64,000 nucleotides of DNA, taken from positions 28,219 through 92,218 of the forward strand of contig NZ_PVZG01000025.1 in NCBI RefSeq assembly GCF_003002065.1. Reading direction: 5' to 3'. Under the pieces are notes generated by a model. That model did no database searches and was not told where the DNA came from. It was given only the letters and a program-made list of their open reading frames with translations. Positions 61,333 through 64,000 of the stretch are shown piece after piece (positions within the stretch are counted from its first letter, which is position 1; the number at the start of each line of letters is the position of its first letter). This DNA is from Pseudosporangium ferrugineum (lineage in GTDB: Bacteria > Actinomycetota > Actinomycetes > Mycobacteriales > Micromonosporaceae). A program made the position numbers and the translations under genes.

Positions 61333-61824
61333 CTACTGCACGGCTCGTTCGTCAGGCACGAGTTCGAGAAACGGTACGGCGCGTCCGACAGCGGCGTAGT
61401 CGGCGTCGCTGCCGTCCACCGCGAAGCCCATCAAGCGGGCTACCCCGCGAGCGCTCCGGGGGTGCGCTGTTGCGTACGCGACCATGACACCGGCCGCCTG
61501 CTCGGCGCTCAACGGTGTCGCGGTGACCGGGATCCGGCGCCGCCTGAGGCGGATCACGGTGTGGGGCTGGGCGCGGAGGTTGCGATACCAGTCCGCGCGT
61601 GGACCGAAGCCGGAGGCCACGGTGACCGCCCCGCTGGTGCGATCGTGGTCCACCACCTCGAGCACCACCATCCGCCTCTTTCCGGTGTGGCGCCCCGCAT
61701 GCTCGACGAGCACCATCCGCCCGGCGAAGAGCCCGCCGAGACCCGCCCTGAACAGGAGGATGGGAATCCGGAACAGCAGCCGCCGCCATCCACGGGGTAG
61801 TTCTGGACCGTTGGTCGCCCGCAT
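61333..61824 (-). CDS. nitroreductase/deazaflavin (F420)-dependent oxidoreductase family protein
   Basis: A 163-residue split-barrel protein of the Ddn-type family. RIPILLFRAGLGGLFAGRMVLVEHAGRHTGKRR is the start of the fold, and VASGFGPRADWYRNLRAQPHTVIRL the typical cofactor-binding section. The family uses F420H2 to reduce quinones or other compounds. The ATG at 61824 has a strong AGGAGGTGA ribosome-binding site 6 nt away; an upstream in-frame ATG at 61884 lacks one. It is convergent with the K+ channel gene. Confidence 0.85.
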   Translation of the reverse strand: MRATNGPELPRGWRRLLFRIPILLFRAGLGGLFAGRMVLVEHAGRHTGKRRMVVLEVVDHDRTSGAVTVASGFGPRADWYRNLRAQPHTVIRLRRRRIPVTATPLSAEQAAGVMVAYATAHPRSARGVARLMGFAVDGSDADYAAVGRAVPFLELVPDERAVQ

Positions 61825-61993
61825 CCGCCTCACCTCCTGCGCCGAGTACGTGGTCGCCGGTCTTGCTGTTCGGTCCCATTTCACCCCGCGAGGCGCATGT
61901 GGTGAAGCGGCCGCTGTACCGGATGTGGTGTGCCGGGGCGTCGGTGTGCGGCGTCGAGCTGCCGGGTGTCCGATCCTGTTCTACTGTCGGGGG

Positions 61994-62101
61994 ATGTCTG
62001 ACATACGGCCGTGGCACATCGTCGTAGGTCTCGTGTGCCTGGTGATGGTGGCGATCGTGGTAGCCGTCGCAGTGGCGATCATGCGATCCCGGAGGCGATG
62101 A
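61994..62101 (+). CDS. 35-residue single-helix membrane peptide
   Basis: A small open frame, MSDIRPWHIVVGLVCLVMV followed by a hydrophobic run to MRSRRR. It has one membrane helix with a short polar N-terminus and a basic C-terminus. The N-terminus with PWH and the helix recalls the start of TatA-type proteins, but the amphipathic helix of TatA is missing. There is only a weak ribosome-binding site (TCGGGGG). Support is protein-like composition only. Confidence 0.45.
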   Translation: MSDIRPWHIVVGLVCLVMVAIVVAVAVAIMRSRRR

Positions 62102-62670
62102 AGGCCGGTCTCCAGCACAGACCGAACGGCAGCACGGTCAGCGCGCCTGATAGCCGCGGAAGTAGACCTACTGGCGGACCACGAACACCAGCGGCTCGTA
62201 GCCGGATCGCGCCGTGGCTGGCGGCCGCGACGGGCAGGAATGGAAGATCTCACCGCGCGATGATGTGGGGCACGGAGGCCTGCACCATCTGAACGGCGAG
62301 GCTGCGGCAGCGGGCCTGAGGCGCTGAACAGATCGGCCAGCACGCGGCTGCGGAGCGGGAACGCCATGTTGTCCCAGTCCACCGGGACGGGAGGGGCGGG
62401 AATCGACGCGAACGTCGCCACGCCACTCTGATATGTGGCGGTTCTGGACACGCGCCGCGCGAGGTACGAGTGCGGGGTACGCAGCGACTGCCCGACCGAG
62501 TCGCGAGGGCGCGGCACCGAGGACCGGCCGCGATCGGAAGCATTACCGGGGAAGGGTGCGGCCTGTCACGGGACTGCGAAGACTCCGAATCTCGATCGTC
62601 ACAAACGCCGGGCATTGACGGGTGATCACGGCCCCGGCACCCGGCGGCCACCGAACGGGAGGAGCATCCG
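62102..62670. other. gene-poor stretch, possible degraded coding region
   Basis: No convincing gene. On the minus strand, frames with FPLRSRVLADLF and VQMVQASVPHIIAR look protein-like, but in different frames and without a start, so they may be remnants of a broken gene. GC content drops in places. An AACGGGAGGAGCATCCG ribosome-binding site for the STAS gene closes the stretch. Confidence 0.4.
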
Positions 62671-63003
62671 ATGACCTACTTGATCAACACGCGGCGGTTG
62701 CCCGATCAGGAGATGACCATCGCGATCGAGCCGCAGGGGGAGATCCGCTCCGAGGAGGCTGCCGGCCTGCTCCGTGACCGCTTTGTCATGGTGCTGGCGG
62801 CCACTCAGCCGGAACGGATCGTCGTTGACCTCAGTGCCGTGCCGTCGATCTCCGCGGCGGGTATCGACGCGCTCCGGTCCGGATACGTCACGGCTGCTGA
62901 CAACCATGCGCGGGTGGCGGTGGTCCATCCCGCACCGGTCGTGCGCGAGCAATTGTGCAGCCGCGGGCTCAAAGAGCTGGTCGCGAGCTCCCCACAGGGA
63001 TAG
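62671..63003 (+). CDS. STAS-domain protein (anti-sigma factor antagonist-like)
   Basis: A 110-residue single STAS domain: MTIAIEPQGEIRSEEAAGLL for the first strand and helix, then ERIVVDLSAVPSISAAGIDALRSGY, the motif around the phosphorylation loop, and a C-terminal helix (VVREQLCSRGLKELV). The serine normally phosphorylated by an anti-sigma kinase appears replaced by alanine (SISAAG instead of DSSG/DSAG), so it may be constitutively active or have another role. The ATG follows GGGAGGAGC. It is a candidate partner of the window's sigma-STAS protein or another sigma system. Confidence 0.82.
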   Translation: MTYLINTRRLPDQEMTIAIEPQGEIRSEEAAGLLRDRFVMVLAATQPERIVVDLSAVPSISAAGIDALRSGYVTAADNHARVAVVHPAPVVREQLCSRGLKELVASSPQG

Positions 63004-63608
63004 CCGTCAGGTTCGCAACGCCGTGATGTGTGCCATGTGGTCCTTCGGATCCGCACGGGCGCGATGGCGCCCGCTGCGGATTCGGCGCGAAGTCGGCGAT
63101 GAGCACCCGGACACCGCGGCAGCGGCCGAGGCACTGAGCTCTGGAAGGGCGCGCGTTGACGACGGTCCACAACAGCGCCCAGGGTATAGAGGTATGGCCG
63201 CTCAAAGTTCGGCCACCTGCGATGGTTACCAGCGGCCTCACGTTACTCAAATCAGGGGGCGACGTGCTTGAGTTCCGGAAAGGCTTCCATAGGACGGCCG
63301 GTTCGCGCAGGGATCTTCTCTGCGAGCCGTTTACGGTGGAAGGGCTACCGGTGCGAGTCAAGGGACCGATCCGATGTGGCGCCAGCACGCCGCTCACTCC
63401 TCCGCGTCGGCTCTCCTGGGCGTCAACGAGCCGAAAGGGAACGGCCGGGAGAACCCGTTCGAGGCAACCCAGCTCAACGAAGCCGCAAGTAGAGGCGTTG
63501 TCAGGGTAGAAGCTGGAGCTGGCGGGCAGCGACACCTTTACTCAGCCGAGTATACTTTTCAGCGACCTGGTAAAACGTTTGTTAGCACGTCGCTGGGCCT
63601 ACCACTTC
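63004..63608. other. 605-bp region without recognisable genes, lower GC
   Basis: No open frame here has protein-like composition. Base composition is less GC-rich than the rest, with AT-rich segments near 63530-63600 (for example the run TATACTTTTCAG). This is consistent with foreign or decayed DNA next to the tRNA fragment. No integrase or transposase motif was seen. Confidence 0.5.
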
Positions 63609-63650
63609 CTGGGGGTCAAGGGGTCGCAGGTTCAAATCCTGTCAGCCCGA
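63609..63650 (+). other. 3' fragment of tRNA-Pro (GGG anticodon side): likely attachment-site remnant
   Basis: The sequence from CTGGGGGTCAAG to CAGCCCG and the discriminator A matches the last 42 nt of an actinobacterial tRNA-Pro(GGG): anticodon loop and 3' stem, T-arm (GCAGG, loop TTCAAAT, CCTGT) and the 3' acceptor strand. No matching 5' half is upstream, so this is not a complete tRNA. Such displaced 3' ends are left by integrative elements that insert into tRNA genes. Confidence 0.75.
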
Positions 63651-63661
63651 CAAAAATATGC

Positions 63662-63694
63662 CGGTGACCTGCGGAAACGCAGGTCACCGTTTTT
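63662..63694 (+). terminator. strong intrinsic terminator after the tRNA-Pro fragment
   Basis: A 12-bp perfect stem (CGGTGACCTGCG / CGCAGGTCACCG), GAAA loop at 63674-63677, then five T residues (63690-63694). It is probably the native tRNA-Pro terminator, supporting the idea that this end is the original chromosomal side of an insertion. Confidence 0.85.
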
Positions 63695-64000
63695 GTTGGA
63701 TCAAGATCACCCACCGAAAACCCACTGTTTTCAGTTCGCATCCCGCAGCTTATGACCGCGAGAGCGGCACCATGTTTCAGCCAGCTCCGCGGTGCACCAT
63801 GTGACGCCGCCGTCGGCTGCTCGATCACTGACGCGCTTGGGTTCTGCTGGCCGACGTCTATAGCCGCGAGAAGTGCGCCGGCCAGGTCCGCACTTACGGC
63901 TACGACCAGGGCTCCGGCAAGGTAGCTATATGGCCGTTTCAGGTTATTCCGAGTATTTGGAGTGGTCGGTAGGGGTTTCGGCTGTTGCGGCGTAGGGCTG
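63695..64000. other. last 306 bp, no recognisable gene
   Basis: No convincing coding region. A short open stretch around 63849-63973 (plus strand, containing REKCAGQVRTYGYD) could be part of a gene fragment but has no start or family match. The composition is less GC-biased than the main window. Confidence 0.4.

Noticed and set aside
62250..62651. A minus-strand gene ending VQMVQASVPHIIAR
   Set aside because: The protein-like parts lie in different frames with no start or ribosome-binding site; treated as a possible remnant only.
63609..63650. A functional tRNA gene
   Set aside because: Only the anticodon loop to 3' end is present; no acceptor 5' strand or D-arm is found upstream.

Overview
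The window is very GC-rich, densely coded, uses many GTG/TTG starts and stop-start overlaps, and carries actinobacterial families (SPW repeat, DUF4142, AMIN-like lipoprotein, actinobacterial holin-X, deazaflavin-dependent oxidoreductase, SigB/SigF-type sigma factor). It most resembles a filamentous actinobacterium, perhaps Micromonosporaceae; this is judged from gene style only.

Layout. 1-6811 (minus): an incomplete complex I operon read nuoA, a cysteine-free NuoB/NuoD-like gene, nuoH, J, K, L, M, N (nuoN cut by the edge); no Fe-S or NADH-module subunit is visible. 6958-20834 (plus): an AMIN-like lipoprotein, then a carbon and redox block: TPP-dependent pyruvate oxidase-like enzyme, FAD/Fe-S 2-hydroxyacid dehydrogenase, enolase-superfamily enzyme, sugar MFS porter, CPA1 antiporter, NDH-2, glucose dehydrogenase-like enzyme and GH15 hydrolase. 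20921-25294: HtrA-like lipoprotein protease, a SigB-type sigma factor fused to a STAS domain, and a phytoene-desaturase-like oxidoreductase. 25405-31846: CTCC-motif permease and a selenocysteine formate dehydrogenase operon (in-frame UGA at 27118 with an adjacent SECIS hairpin). 31911-34805: small stress-type genes. 34816-39293 (minus): System I cytochrome c maturation genes ccmC-E-F-G-H. 39450-47972 (plus): caa3 oxidase and a second bc1-type complex. 47969-63003: FAD monooxygenase, membrane and stress proteins (holin-X, GSP17M-like, DUF2254, a double-PAP2 protein, two BrkB/YihY proteins, DUF421, K+ channel, STAS). 63004-64000: non-coding DNA with a 3' fragment of tRNA-Pro and a strong terminator.

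How it fits together. Formate, glucose, pyruvate, 2-hydroxyacid and NADH dehydrogenases could feed quinone; bc1 and caa3 oxidise it; the Ccm proteins attach the c-type hemes. Many of these transcription units start just downstream of GTTT-N15/16-GGGTA-like elements, the promoter form of SigB/SigF sigma factors, and such a sigma factor is encoded in the window. I infer a stress- or stationary-phase alternative respiratory chain under general-stress control. Three genes (cytochrome c at 44238, lipoprotein at 50965, second BrkB at 58292) each carry a single-base frameshift at a short G/C run, which may be real or sequencing error.
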